From contig CAIWIS010000483.1 of the NCBI GenBank assembly GCA_903912795.1, positions 1 to 9,097 on the forward strand: a stretch of 9,097 nt of DNA. The letters run 5' to 3'. This document shows positions 1 through 6,646 of this stretch, in pieces. Within the stretch, counting starts at the first letter, position 1. Each line of letters starts with the position of its first letter. Both the position numbers and the translations under genes were made by a program. This stretch comes from an uncultured Bacteroidales bacterium. GTDB lineage: Bacteria > Bacteroidota > Bacteroidia > Bacteroidales > Paludibacteraceae. The notes under the pieces were generated by a model that was given only the letters and a program-made list of their open reading frames with translations, was not told the DNA's origin and did no database searches.

Positions 1-1681
1 TCCATCTACGTAAATCGTACCAGTATCGACCTTCAAAAGTCATTTCTACAGCGTTTTCATTTAATACTAAGCGGGTAAACGCCCCCGGACCTCCGGTAGC
101 AGCCAAAGCCTGATAGGCAGGAGCAGCAGCAGTTGTCAATGGGCATGATATAGGATTGCCATTGAACGTTGCACCCTGATAAGCACGTTGTCGGATAATA
201 TTAACAGCATCTACAGCAGTAATATCAGCATCTGGTGCCTTTGCTGTTGGGCTGCCATAGCCCTCGTTAACTGCTTCGGCATAAATCAAATAAATTTCGG
301 CCAAACGCATCAATGGAGCCATAAACTGAAAGTTATTGTATAACGTAGCTCCTGTCAGAGCTGCATCATAAGTGTTTACTCCTTTAGGCCAGAATTTACG
401 AATAATATAGGGAGTCAGACTTGTTAATTTCGTCTGACCGACAACTCCTCCCGACGAATGTAAAGCTAATATCGTTTTTGTAGGATCTAATCCTGCATTA
501 TCACGGTCAACATAGATACTGCGTCTGAATCGGGGATCTCTGAAATCCCATCGTTTATTGTTATCACTATCGTATTCCGGTTTATACAAGGTTCCATCAG
601 CCATTTCAAAAATATCTGTATAGTTTTGTGTTACTGTTTGTAATTGTGCACCACCAAACACAGAGGCATCGGGTACATGAACTTTTCCTATACTTGCAAA
701 ACTGGATTTCCCTTTTACATACTTATATTTACCCCAGATAACTTCCTGTTTCCAGGGATGTGTTCCATCTGTGGTTGCAAACATTTGATCGTATTGACTC
801 CAGGGCATCAAATCACATGCTTTTGTAGCACCATCGGCCATATAAGCAACTCTGCTTAAGCCAATTAATTCCCAGGCGGCATCTGCTGCTCTTTTCATGT
901 AACCCGGATCTGAAACTGAACCGTTGCCCGACGCCTCATTCATTAATGGTGAACCGGCATAAAGTAAAGCTCTTGCTTTATAGCCAAGTGCTGCAAATTT
1001 AGTTGCATGACCTCTATCTGAAGCATCATTAGTCCAATAAGGTGGTAAGTATTTGATAGCTGAGTCTAAATCCTGAACAATATACTCGGTGCATGCCTGA
1101 TAATTCTTTTTACCTTTGTATTCGTAAAAACGTGGCATATCCAATTCTCCATCACCCATAACGGTATTGATATATGGAATAGAACCCCATGCAGCTAAAA
1201 GTTCAAAATGAAAAAATGCTCTGAAAAAATAAAGCTGACCTTTAATCAATGCTTTCTGTTCATCGGTAGCCGACGAAGTCATTAAATAATTCAAATTTTT
1301 TATTCCAATATTTGTTTTTCTAATTCCCGGCCAGTAATAATACCAAATTCCTTTAGCTACATTTTTTGTAGGATCTTCGAGAGCACCAAAATAACCTCTG
1401 GCCATCCATGCTGCATAATCGCCAAGTATTGCCCTACCACCAGTTGTTGATACTAATGCTCCGATAGCTTCACCACCCCAGCATGCATCCGATACTGCAA
1501 TATCCATAGGGTCGGCTACACTAACATAAAGTTGGTCGGTATATGCCTGGAATGAACTGTAATTTCCGAAAATATCGGCTTCCGATTTTGCCGACTCAAG
1601 CGGTGGTGTTAAATAATCGGTACATGCCGAAAACATGATCGTAGCAAAAACGACAATAATATTATATTTATTTTTTTTCAT
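1..1681 (-). CDS. SusD/RagB-like outer-membrane lipoprotein, partial (C-terminus off the left edge)
   Basis: SusD-like proteins are surface glycan-binding lipoproteins that form the lid of the SusC transporter channel. I translated this frame by hand: 560 codons are open from ATG 1681 to the window edge. The N-terminus is a lipoprotein signal, with lysines, a hydrophobic run and lipobox FSA-C with Cys20, followed by TDYL, a common start of mature SusD proteins. Around residues 150-170 is the family pattern YFFRAFFHFELLAAWGSIPY. A TPR-like helix follows near 225-245 (ATKFAALGYKARALLYAGSP). The last visible residues, FEGRYWYDLRRW, match the conserved C-terminal region of the family, so probably only some tens of residues are missing. 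It begins 11 bases after the SusC-like stop, with no terminator between, so the two are almost certainly co-transcribed. No Shine-Dalgarno is visible, as is usual in this phylum. Family assignment is sure; the ligand is unknown. Confidence 0.96.
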   Translation of the reverse strand, partial: MKKNKYNIIVVFATIMFSACTDYLTPPLESAKSEADIFGNYSSFQAYTDQLYVSVADPMDIAVSDACWGGEAIGALVSTTGGRAILGDYAAWMARGYFGALEDPTKNVAKGIWYYYWPGIRKTNIGIKNLNYLMTSSATDEQKALIKGQLYFFRAFFHFELLAAWGSIPYINTVMGDGELDMPRFYEYKGKKNYQACTEYIVQDLDSAIKYLPPYWTNDASDRGHATKFAALGYKARALLYAGSPLMNEASGNGSVSDPGYMKRAADAAWELIGLSRVAYMADGATKACDLMPWSQYDQMFATTDGTHPWKQEVIWGKYKYVKGKSSFASIGKVHVPDASVFGGAQLQTVTQNYTDIFEMADGTLYKPEYDSDNNKRWDFRDPRFRRSIYVDRDNAGLDPTKTILALHSSGGVVGQTKLTSLTPYIIRKFWPKGVNTYDAALTGATLYNNFQFMAPLMRLAEIYLIYAEAVNEGYGSPTAKAPDADITAVDAVNIIRQRAYQGATFNGNPISCPLTTAAAPAYQALAATGGPGAFTRLVLNENAVEMTFEGRYWYDLRRW

Positions 1682-1692
1682 TTTAAAAAGAT

Positions 1693-4600
1693 TTAAAAAG
1701 TAAGACTTAAACCCAGGTTAATGTTTTTTGAATTTGGATAAACTGTGGAACTGGGATTTGCACCTTCAATATCAACAGATAGTTTACTCCAAAAGAGCAA
1801 GTTGTTACCATTTACATAAAACCGCATATTATCAATTAAAAACTTTTTTGAAAATGTTTTTGGAACTGTATAGCTAATTTCTGCTGTTTTTAAACGTAAA
1901 TAAGAAGCGTCAAAATTCATACTGGATCCATAACCCAACACATTATTTCCTTTTAATGAAGTTCTTTTAATTGACAATGATGGATAATCAGGGTTCGCAT
2001 TCTGATATTCAGGCTGATAAGTTCTTCCCAAAGTCAGGGGTGTAATTGTTGGCGAGTTATTAATAAACTCATAGGTCATCCCTTCCATTAAAGTAGCGTT
2101 ATACACTCCAAAAAATTGAACCATCATTGAAAAGCCTTTATAATCTCCACCTAACGAAAAACCGTAAGTATTTTGAGGATAAGTAGAATAACCATTAGGG
2201 GCTGAATCATATTTATCAATTACTCCATTCGAGTTAAAATCAACCAGATAAATATCGCCGGGAATACCATTTTTATTATTTCCTATTGAACCGTCATATC
2301 CTGCAACGGTATACATTTGATCCCAACTTGTAATAATTCCGCCTGTTAAAATTGTGTTATTCTGATTGATAGGATAGCCGGCTTGCTTTTGGTAAGCGGG
2401 AGCCAGTTCTGGATCAGCTTTATTTACAATTTTATTAATTGCTTCAGTCCAGTTATACGTTGCCCAAAGGTTTACTTTACCAAATTTCTTTTGAACTTTA
2501 AAATCCAATTCCATACCATGAGAATCAATAATTCCAAGGTTCGATGGAGGTGCCACAGCACCAATATAGGCAGGATATGCTGTAATTGTGGATCCTACCA
2601 TTAATACATTCCAGCGATGTTCGTTAAAAAAATCAGCTGTTCCTGTAATCAATCCATCAAACAAACCAAGCTCTACTCCAAAATTTTGTTTCTTAGCCAT
2701 TTCCCATTGCAGGTTAGGATTTCCGGGAGTTCCTTCCACATAAACCGGTATTGGAGTTTTGGTTGGATCCGAATAATAAGGAGAATAACCAAAATTAGGG
2801 TAACCAAATTGTTGAAATACGGAACCATCTAACCCTTTATCCCAAGTCCTCCAGGTTGTTAAATATCCCCATTGGATTCCTTTCAGATTATCATTTCCGA
2901 CTAAACCTATTGAGTATTTTAATTTCAGATTAGATATTTGTGGTACATTATCTTTAATTATTTTTTCTTCTGAAAGTCGCCAGCCCAAAGCAATGGATGG
3001 GAATAAAGCAAACTTATGTCCCGGTCCAAATTGATCAGAACCATTGTATGCCCCATTTATTTCAGCTAAATATTTTTCGTCGTAGCTATAAGTTAAACGA
3101 GCAACCCAATCCTCCCGTTTCATTGGCCACGCAGTTCCGGTTACCGCTTCCTGTCGGCTAAACAATGCTAATGCACCGATATTGTTTTTTCCAAAGCTTC
3201 TGTTATAGTTCAAAGATAAATCATAATAAACTCTTCGCTGAGTGCCCCCACCTACTGACTCAGAATTATATCCCAATGGCATTGGGAAAACATCAAAACC
3301 ATCTGTTCCAATTGTTGGAGTTGTAGTTACCCATGTATTTGTTGGAATATCAAACCGTTTAGTTACAACATTTTCATTGTCAGTAACATCAACGCCACTC
3401 GTTGTAAAATAATTATCAAAAGAATATTTTGCCTTTGCAGACAAACCCTTGGTAATAAAATCCAGTTTCTGATTAATTTCAAAATCACTGGTTAATGATG
3501 TACGACCGGTTGTCTTTATACCGGAGATCTGCAAAATCCTGAAAACATTCGTACCATATTGATCCGAAGTAGTTTCGTCAGATGCAAATATCCCATCCGG
3601 ATATATTGGTAAAGAGGTAGGCGAATGCCTGTAGATTCCTCCTGCAATAGGACCTATACCACTACCAGGCTGTTGTTGTTTTCCATAATATCCTGATAAA
3701 TTAACCTTAAACTGCGTGGTTTTTGTTAGGTTGAAATCAAGATTTGTACGGAAATTGTACCTTTTGTAACTAAACTCTGGTTGATATCCTTTCGGATTTG
3801 GGACGGAATTTAAAATATCCCCATCCGAGGTATAAGCAATTGAAGTAAAATATTTTACAAAGTCTGTTCCTCCGGATATATTAATTGCGTATTTATCTGT
3901 TTTGGTATAAGGACGCAACATAAAAGATGCCCAATCGAAATCCGGATATTTCAGAGGGTCAGTTTGGTCTCTGTAGTAACCCAAAATTCGGTCGGGGACA
4001 TAATAAGTAGTCCAACTGGCCTGAGGCATAGGCAATGGCAATTCGTTTACCAAGGCATAATTTCTGGCTAACAAAGCATCGTAAGAACCCAATTGTTTCT
4101 CAACTTTTGAAACAGATTTAAATGCTGTGTTTACTTCGAGATTTACTTTTGGTTTTCCATTATTTCCTTGTCTGGTTGTGATTAATATCACACCATTAGC
4201 GCCTCTCACACCAAATACTGCTGTTGCCGATGCATCTTTCAGTACCGATACAGTAGCAACTTCATTCATATCAACATCATTCATATTTCGCTCAATACCA
4301 TCCACTAATATAAGAGGTGTAGCGTCATTCCAGGTATTCATACCTCGAATCAGAATCTGTTGATCATTTCCTCCCGGACTTCCGGCAGATGTCATAACAG
4401 TTACTCCGGGCATTGTACCACTTATTGCATTTGCCAAATTGGTTACACCACCTTTTGTCTTTAATGATTCACCGGTTGTTTGTGCTATGGAACCCACCAC
4501 GCTCTGCTTTTTCTGACTGGCATATCCAACAACTACTACTTCTTCAATATTTTTTGAGATGGGGAGTAATTGAATCTTAAGTTCTGAATTTTGTGTGGTA

Positions 4601-4929
4601 ATTTCTTTTGCTTCATAACCAATGTATGAAAAAACTAGTTTAGAATTTACTGTAGAAACTTTAATTTCAAAATTCCCATTTATGTCAGTTACTGTTCCAT
4701 TGGTTGTACCTTTTTCAACTACACTTACGCCAATCATAGGTGCATTGGTTTCATCCAAGACGGATCCTTTGATGGACTTCTTTTGTTGTGTGATTTCTGC
4801 TGGCTTCTGAATCTCATTGGCTGATTTTAAGTGAGGCGTAAACCCCAAAAGCAGGATAGCTAGAACCACAAAATAATACTTCTTGCCAGATAAGAATGTA
4901 CATTTACTTTGATTAGATTTAAAATTCAT
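1693..4929 (-). CDS. SusC/RagA-like TonB-linked outer-membrane transporter
   Basis: This is a complete 1078-residue SusC-like TonB-dependent transporter, a normal length for the family. It would import oligosaccharides across the outer membrane using energy from TonB. In order: a signal peptide at about 1-37 (hydrophobic core VVLAILLLGF); a carboxypeptidase-regulatory-like beta domain at about 52-122 (IKGSVLDETNAPMIGVSV, then the GTVTDINGNFEI and SYIGYE motifs); a TonB-box-like stretch EEVVVVGY at 129-136; a plug domain at about 140-255 with LILVDGIER, VSVLKDASATAVFG and the SusC signature VRGANGVILITTRQG ending near 255; and a long beta-barrel ending in a terminal Phe (LGLSLTF). The SusD-like partner follows after 11 bases. 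The gene has its own promoter and a copy of the shared regulatory element in the 134-bp gap upstream, so it need not depend on readthrough from the glycosidase gene. No frameshift or missing signature was seen. Substrate cannot be read from the sequence. Confidence 0.97.
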   Translation of the reverse strand: MNFKSNQSKCTFLSGKKYYFVVLAILLLGFTPHLKSANEIQKPAEITQQKKSIKGSVLDETNAPMIGVSVVEKGTTNGTVTDINGNFEIKVSTVNSKLVFSYIGYEAKEITTQNSELKIQLLPISKNIEEVVVVGYASQKKQSVVGSIAQTTGESLKTKGGVTNLANAISGTMPGVTVMTSAGSPGGNDQQILIRGMNTWNDATPLILVDGIERNMNDVDMNEVATVSVLKDASATAVFGVRGANGVILITTRQGNNGKPKVNLEVNTAFKSVSKVEKQLGSYDALLARNYALVNELPLPMPQASWTTYYVPDRILGYYRDQTDPLKYPDFDWASFMLRPYTKTDKYAINISGGTDFVKYFTSIAYTSDGDILNSVPNPKGYQPEFSYKRYNFRTNLDFNLTKTTQFKVNLSGYYGKQQQPGSGIGPIAGGIYRHSPTSLPIYPDGIFASDETTSDQYGTNVFRILQISGIKTTGRTSLTSDFEINQKLDFITKGLSAKAKYSFDNYFTTSGVDVTDNENVVTKRFDIPTNTWVTTTPTIGTDGFDVFPMPLGYNSESVGGGTQRRVYYDLSLNYNRSFGKNNIGALALFSRQEAVTGTAWPMKREDWVARLTYSYDEKYLAEINGAYNGSDQFGPGHKFALFPSIALGWRLSEEKIIKDNVPQISNLKLKYSIGLVGNDNLKGIQWGYLTTWRTWDKGLDGSVFQQFGYPNFGYSPYYSDPTKTPIPVYVEGTPGNPNLQWEMAKKQNFGVELGLFDGLITGTADFFNEHRWNVLMVGSTITAYPAYIGAVAPPSNLGIIDSHGMELDFKVQKKFGKVNLWATYNWTEAINKIVNKADPELAPAYQKQAGYPINQNNTILTGGIITSWDQMYTVAGYDGSIGNNKNGIPGDIYLVDFNSNGVIDKYDSAPNGYSTYPQNTYGFSLGGDYKGFSMMVQFFGVYNATLMEGMTYEFINNSPTITPLTLGRTYQPEYQNANPDYPSLSIKRTSLKGNNVLGYGSSMNFDASYLRLKTAEISYTVPKTFSKKFLIDNMRFYVNGNNLLFWSKLSVDIEGANPSSTVYPNSKNINLGLSLTF

Positions 4930-4975
4930 TATTTGTAGTTTTTAAGATAGTATTTTTATGCAATTATTTTATCGA

Positions 4976-4983
4976 CAAAGTAA
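4976..4983 (-). promoter_or_regulatory. Candidate -7 box of the susC-like promoter
   Basis: Read on the minus strand this is TTACTTTG, one mismatch from the Bacteroidota -7 consensus TAnnTTTG. A -33-like TTGG (5007-5004) lies 20 bases upstream, inside the shared regulatory element. The box sits in the same place relative to that element as the better-matching -7 boxes of the two glycosidase genes, which is the main reason to believe it. Transcription would start near 4970, giving a leader of about 40 bases. Confidence 0.6.
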
Positions 4984-5002
4984 CTTAAATTCAAACTATA
5001 AC

Positions 5003-5044
5003 ACCAATTAAAAAAGTCTCAATTATAGTGTGAATTTGTTTCAA
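5003..5044 (-). promoter_or_regulatory. Shared regulatory element, copy upstream of the susC-like gene
   Basis: On the minus strand the element reads TTGAAAC (5044-5038), 15 bases, TTGAGAC (5022-5016), six T, then AATTGGT ending at 5003. The two heptamers form a direct repeat with a 22-base period, about two helical turns. The copy before the GH-D gene has the same two heptamers, the same 15-base gap and the same T-run, and differs only by G for A in the last block. Direct half-sites of this spacing suit an AraC-type DNA-binding domain such as those of HTCS proteins; the identity of the binder is inference. The distance from the first T to the first base of the -7 box is 61 bases. Confidence 0.75.
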
Positions 5045-5063
5045 TACAACAACCATTTATATA

Positions 5064-6440
5064 TCAATGTAATTCAACCAAATTTGCTCTCAAGCATATA
5101 TTCATAAATGCAGCCGATGTCCATAGTTGTGAACCGGAACCAGAAATTAGGCCTGAAGGAAGTTGTACTTTTTCGTGGAATGAACCAAATCCACCCCATT
5201 CCGGGCTTTTTTTGGGGTCCAATTTTGTTCCCATAGTTCTGGCTAACAAAGCAGCATTATAACCTGTATAATCTTTACCATTGGCAATTTCTTTGGCTAT
5301 AAGAAAAAAAGTGTCGCAAAATGGCCATGAGGCTTGATTGTGATCGCCATTATTTTCCATAAAAGGATACTGAAGAGGTGTGCCAAATTCGGATGTAGGA
5401 TAGTTTTCAATAGCTTTTTTTGCTTCTTTACCCTCCACTACCCCAAAAATTATTGCAAATGCAGTTCCCAGATTGTGCTGGTTTGGCATTACTTTACCAT
5501 ACCTGTCTTTGTAATATGTAAACGTACCATCCGGCAGCAATAATTCTTTTTTTATAGCCGTTTTTAATGCTTCAGCTTTTATTGCCCATTCTTTTGATTC
5601 TTCGGGTAAATTGCATTTTTTGGCTGCATTAGCCAATGATAATAATGCTTTGTAATAGAGACAATTGGTTGATGTACTTTTTAGTAAAACACAATCAGCT
5701 TGCGAATAACCTTTTGGATATGCACTGGATTGTAAGTCGTGAAATGTATTTTGAGCTTTATAAAGCCCATCCGTTTTATCAAACCATGGTGCATATAGTT
5801 CATCAAAATTCATTTTTCCATTGTAGTAAAACCATTTCCAATCGGCCACTTCAGGATGAGATTTGAATAGATCATCAACAGCCCAAATCCACACCACATC
5901 ATCAGTTCGGCGTGTTATGCTATTACTCTTGTATGTTGCCATCACCTCTTTTTTATCTTCGGCAATTATCTCCCAAGGCGCAATAATTTCTTTAATTACC
6001 TCTTCTCCGGAGACTTTGTATCCCATTTTCGATACGACATCCCGCGTCACTCGCAATGAGTTCAACATCTCTTTCGGATAAATAGCGTTCAATCCTAATA
6101 TTCCGGCAAAAGCTATGTCGCGTGTATAAACACGGTCGGTATAACGCCTGCCTGCGGCAAAATAAGTCCCATAATCGTTGGTTATCAAATTTAGTTCTAC
6201 ATCATGCAGTGCAATTTTCCACATTTTCTGAGTCAGTGGAGTTGCATTCTTCTTTAAATTGATATTACAATTAGGTTTTACAATCGGTAAATCTTCAACC
6301 TTGAAAGCACCTAACCCATCGGATAAGGTATTTTCAGTTAGAACTAATGCTGTGCTTTTGTAAAGAAATTTGGGATTGTTCTTAGCCGTAAGGGATAATA
6401 ATATACCAATGCAAAATACAAAAACCAATGAAATTCTCAT
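5064..6440 (-). CDS. Secreted six-hairpin (alpha/alpha)6-type glycosidase-like protein, family unresolved
   Basis: A 458-residue protein that looks like an (alpha/alpha)6 six-hairpin glycosidase, with no CAZy family I can name safely. The frame is open back to an ATG at 6503, but I place the start at 6440: there the protein begins MRISLVFVFCIGILLSLTA, a normal signal peptide, and the promoter's -7 box (6474-6467) lies inside the longer version. No lipobox fits, so a periplasmic protein is likely. Counting from this start, conserved-looking acidic motifs include YTDRVYTRDIAFAG with Asp108 and RTDDVVWIWAVDD with Asp180/181/189/190. Then come STNCLYYKALLSLA at about 257-270, NQHNLGTAFAI near 320-330, EWGGFGSFHEK at 414-424 and SQLWTSAAFM near 437-446; such spaced helices are typical of this fold. 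I cannot assign the catalytic pair. It precedes the susC/susD-like pair on the same strand, and its promoter carries a copy of the shared element. Relatives of GH63 or amylo-glucosidase type are possible alternatives. Confidence 0.8.
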   Translation of the reverse strand: MRISLVFVFCIGILLSLTAKNNPKFLYKSTALVLTENTLSDGLGAFKVEDLPIVKPNCNINLKKNATPLTQKMWKIALHDVELNLITNDYGTYFAAGRRYTDRVYTRDIAFAGILGLNAIYPKEMLNSLRVTRDVVSKMGYKVSGEEVIKEIIAPWEIIAEDKKEVMATYKSNSITRRTDDVVWIWAVDDLFKSHPEVADWKWFYYNGKMNFDELYAPWFDKTDGLYKAQNTFHDLQSSAYPKGYSQADCVLLKSTSTNCLYYKALLSLANAAKKCNLPEESKEWAIKAEALKTAIKKELLLPDGTFTYYKDRYGKVMPNQHNLGTAFAIIFGVVEGKEAKKAIENYPTSEFGTPLQYPFMENNGDHNQASWPFCDTFFLIAKEIANGKDYTGYNAALLARTMGTKLDPKKSPEWGGFGSFHEKVQLPSGLISGSGSQLWTSAAFMNICLRANLVELH

Positions 6441-6466
6441 GAAATAGATTTTTAATAAATATGACA

Positions 6467-6474
6467 CAAAGATA
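6467..6474 (-). promoter_or_regulatory. Candidate -7 box of the six-hairpin glycosidase promoter
   Basis: Read on the minus strand this is TATCTTTG, a full match to TAnnTTTG. The -33-like ATGG (6499-6496) lies 21 bases upstream and is a poor match to TTTG, which suggests a promoter that needs an activator. The expected transcript start, near 6461, lies downstream of ATG 6503 and about 20 bases before ATG 6440, so it supports the shorter protein. Confidence 0.65.
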
Positions 6475-6493
6475 TGGCTTTGTTGAGAAAGTA

Positions 6494-6535
6494 TGCCATT
6501 CAAAAAGCTTCATTTATACAGTGTTTTTGTTTCAA
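6494..6535 (-). promoter_or_regulatory. Shared regulatory element, diverged copy upstream of the six-hairpin glycosidase
   Basis: On the minus strand it reads TTGAAAC (6535-6529), 15 bases, ATGAAGC (6513-6507), five T, then GAATGGC. The first heptamer is identical to the other two copies. The spacer shares CAC and TATAA with the susC copy. The second heptamer differs from TTGAGAC at three of seven positions and the T-run is one base shorter. The 22-base repeat period and the 61-base distance to the -7 box are kept. This is the weakest copy, so it may bind less tightly. Confidence 0.65.
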
Positions 6536-6555
6536 ACTAAAAAAACGAATTGCAA

Positions 6556-6597
6556 TTGAAACAAAACAACATGGTTATTGAGACTTTTTTGATTGGT
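6556..6597 (+). promoter_or_regulatory. Shared regulatory element, copy upstream of the GH-D lipoprotein gene
   Basis: The element reads TTGAAAC (6556-6562), 15 bases, TTGAGAC (6578-6584), six T, then GATTGGT ending at 6597. It points toward the plus-strand gene. With the opposing copy at 6494-6535 it creates an exact 11-bp inverted repeat, TTTTGTTTCAA at 6525-6535 and TTGAAACAAAA at 6556-6566, with 20 bases between. The susC-like copy matches it in both heptamers and nearly all of the last 20 bases. Confidence 0.75.
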
Positions 6598-6616
6598 TTA
6601 AAAACATAGGACACAT

Positions 6617-6624
6617 TAAATTTG
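6617..6624 (+). promoter_or_regulatory. Candidate -7 box of the GH-D gene promoter
   Basis: TAAATTTG is a full match to the TAnnTTTG consensus. A -33-like TTGG (6593-6596) lies 20 bases upstream at the end of the shared element. A better TTTG at 6588-6591 is 25 bases away, too far for the usual spacing. Transcription would begin near 6630, leaving a leader of about 16 bases. Confidence 0.7.
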
Positions 6625-6646
6625 CACAGTATAAAAAAATATTATT

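Noticed and set aside
644..859. Short plus-strand frame opposite the SusD-like gene
   Set aside because: It is antisense to a clear SusD coding region and its product has no recognisable features.
1682..1692. Possible regulatory site between the SusC-like and SusD-like genes
   Set aside because: Only 11 A+T-rich bases separate them, with no box or hairpin; co-transcription explains the gap.
2383..2832. Two short plus-strand frames opposite the SusC-like gene
   Set aside because: The minus strand encodes conserved SusC barrel sequence here; these frames are shadows.
4127..4810. Two plus-strand frames opposite the SusC plug and N-terminal domain
   Set aside because: They lie fully antisense to the conserved plug and carboxypeptidase-like domain.
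5334..6081. Three plus-strand frames opposite the six-hairpin glycosidase
   Set aside because: They are antisense to a long coherent coding frame and lack promoter or start signals of their own.
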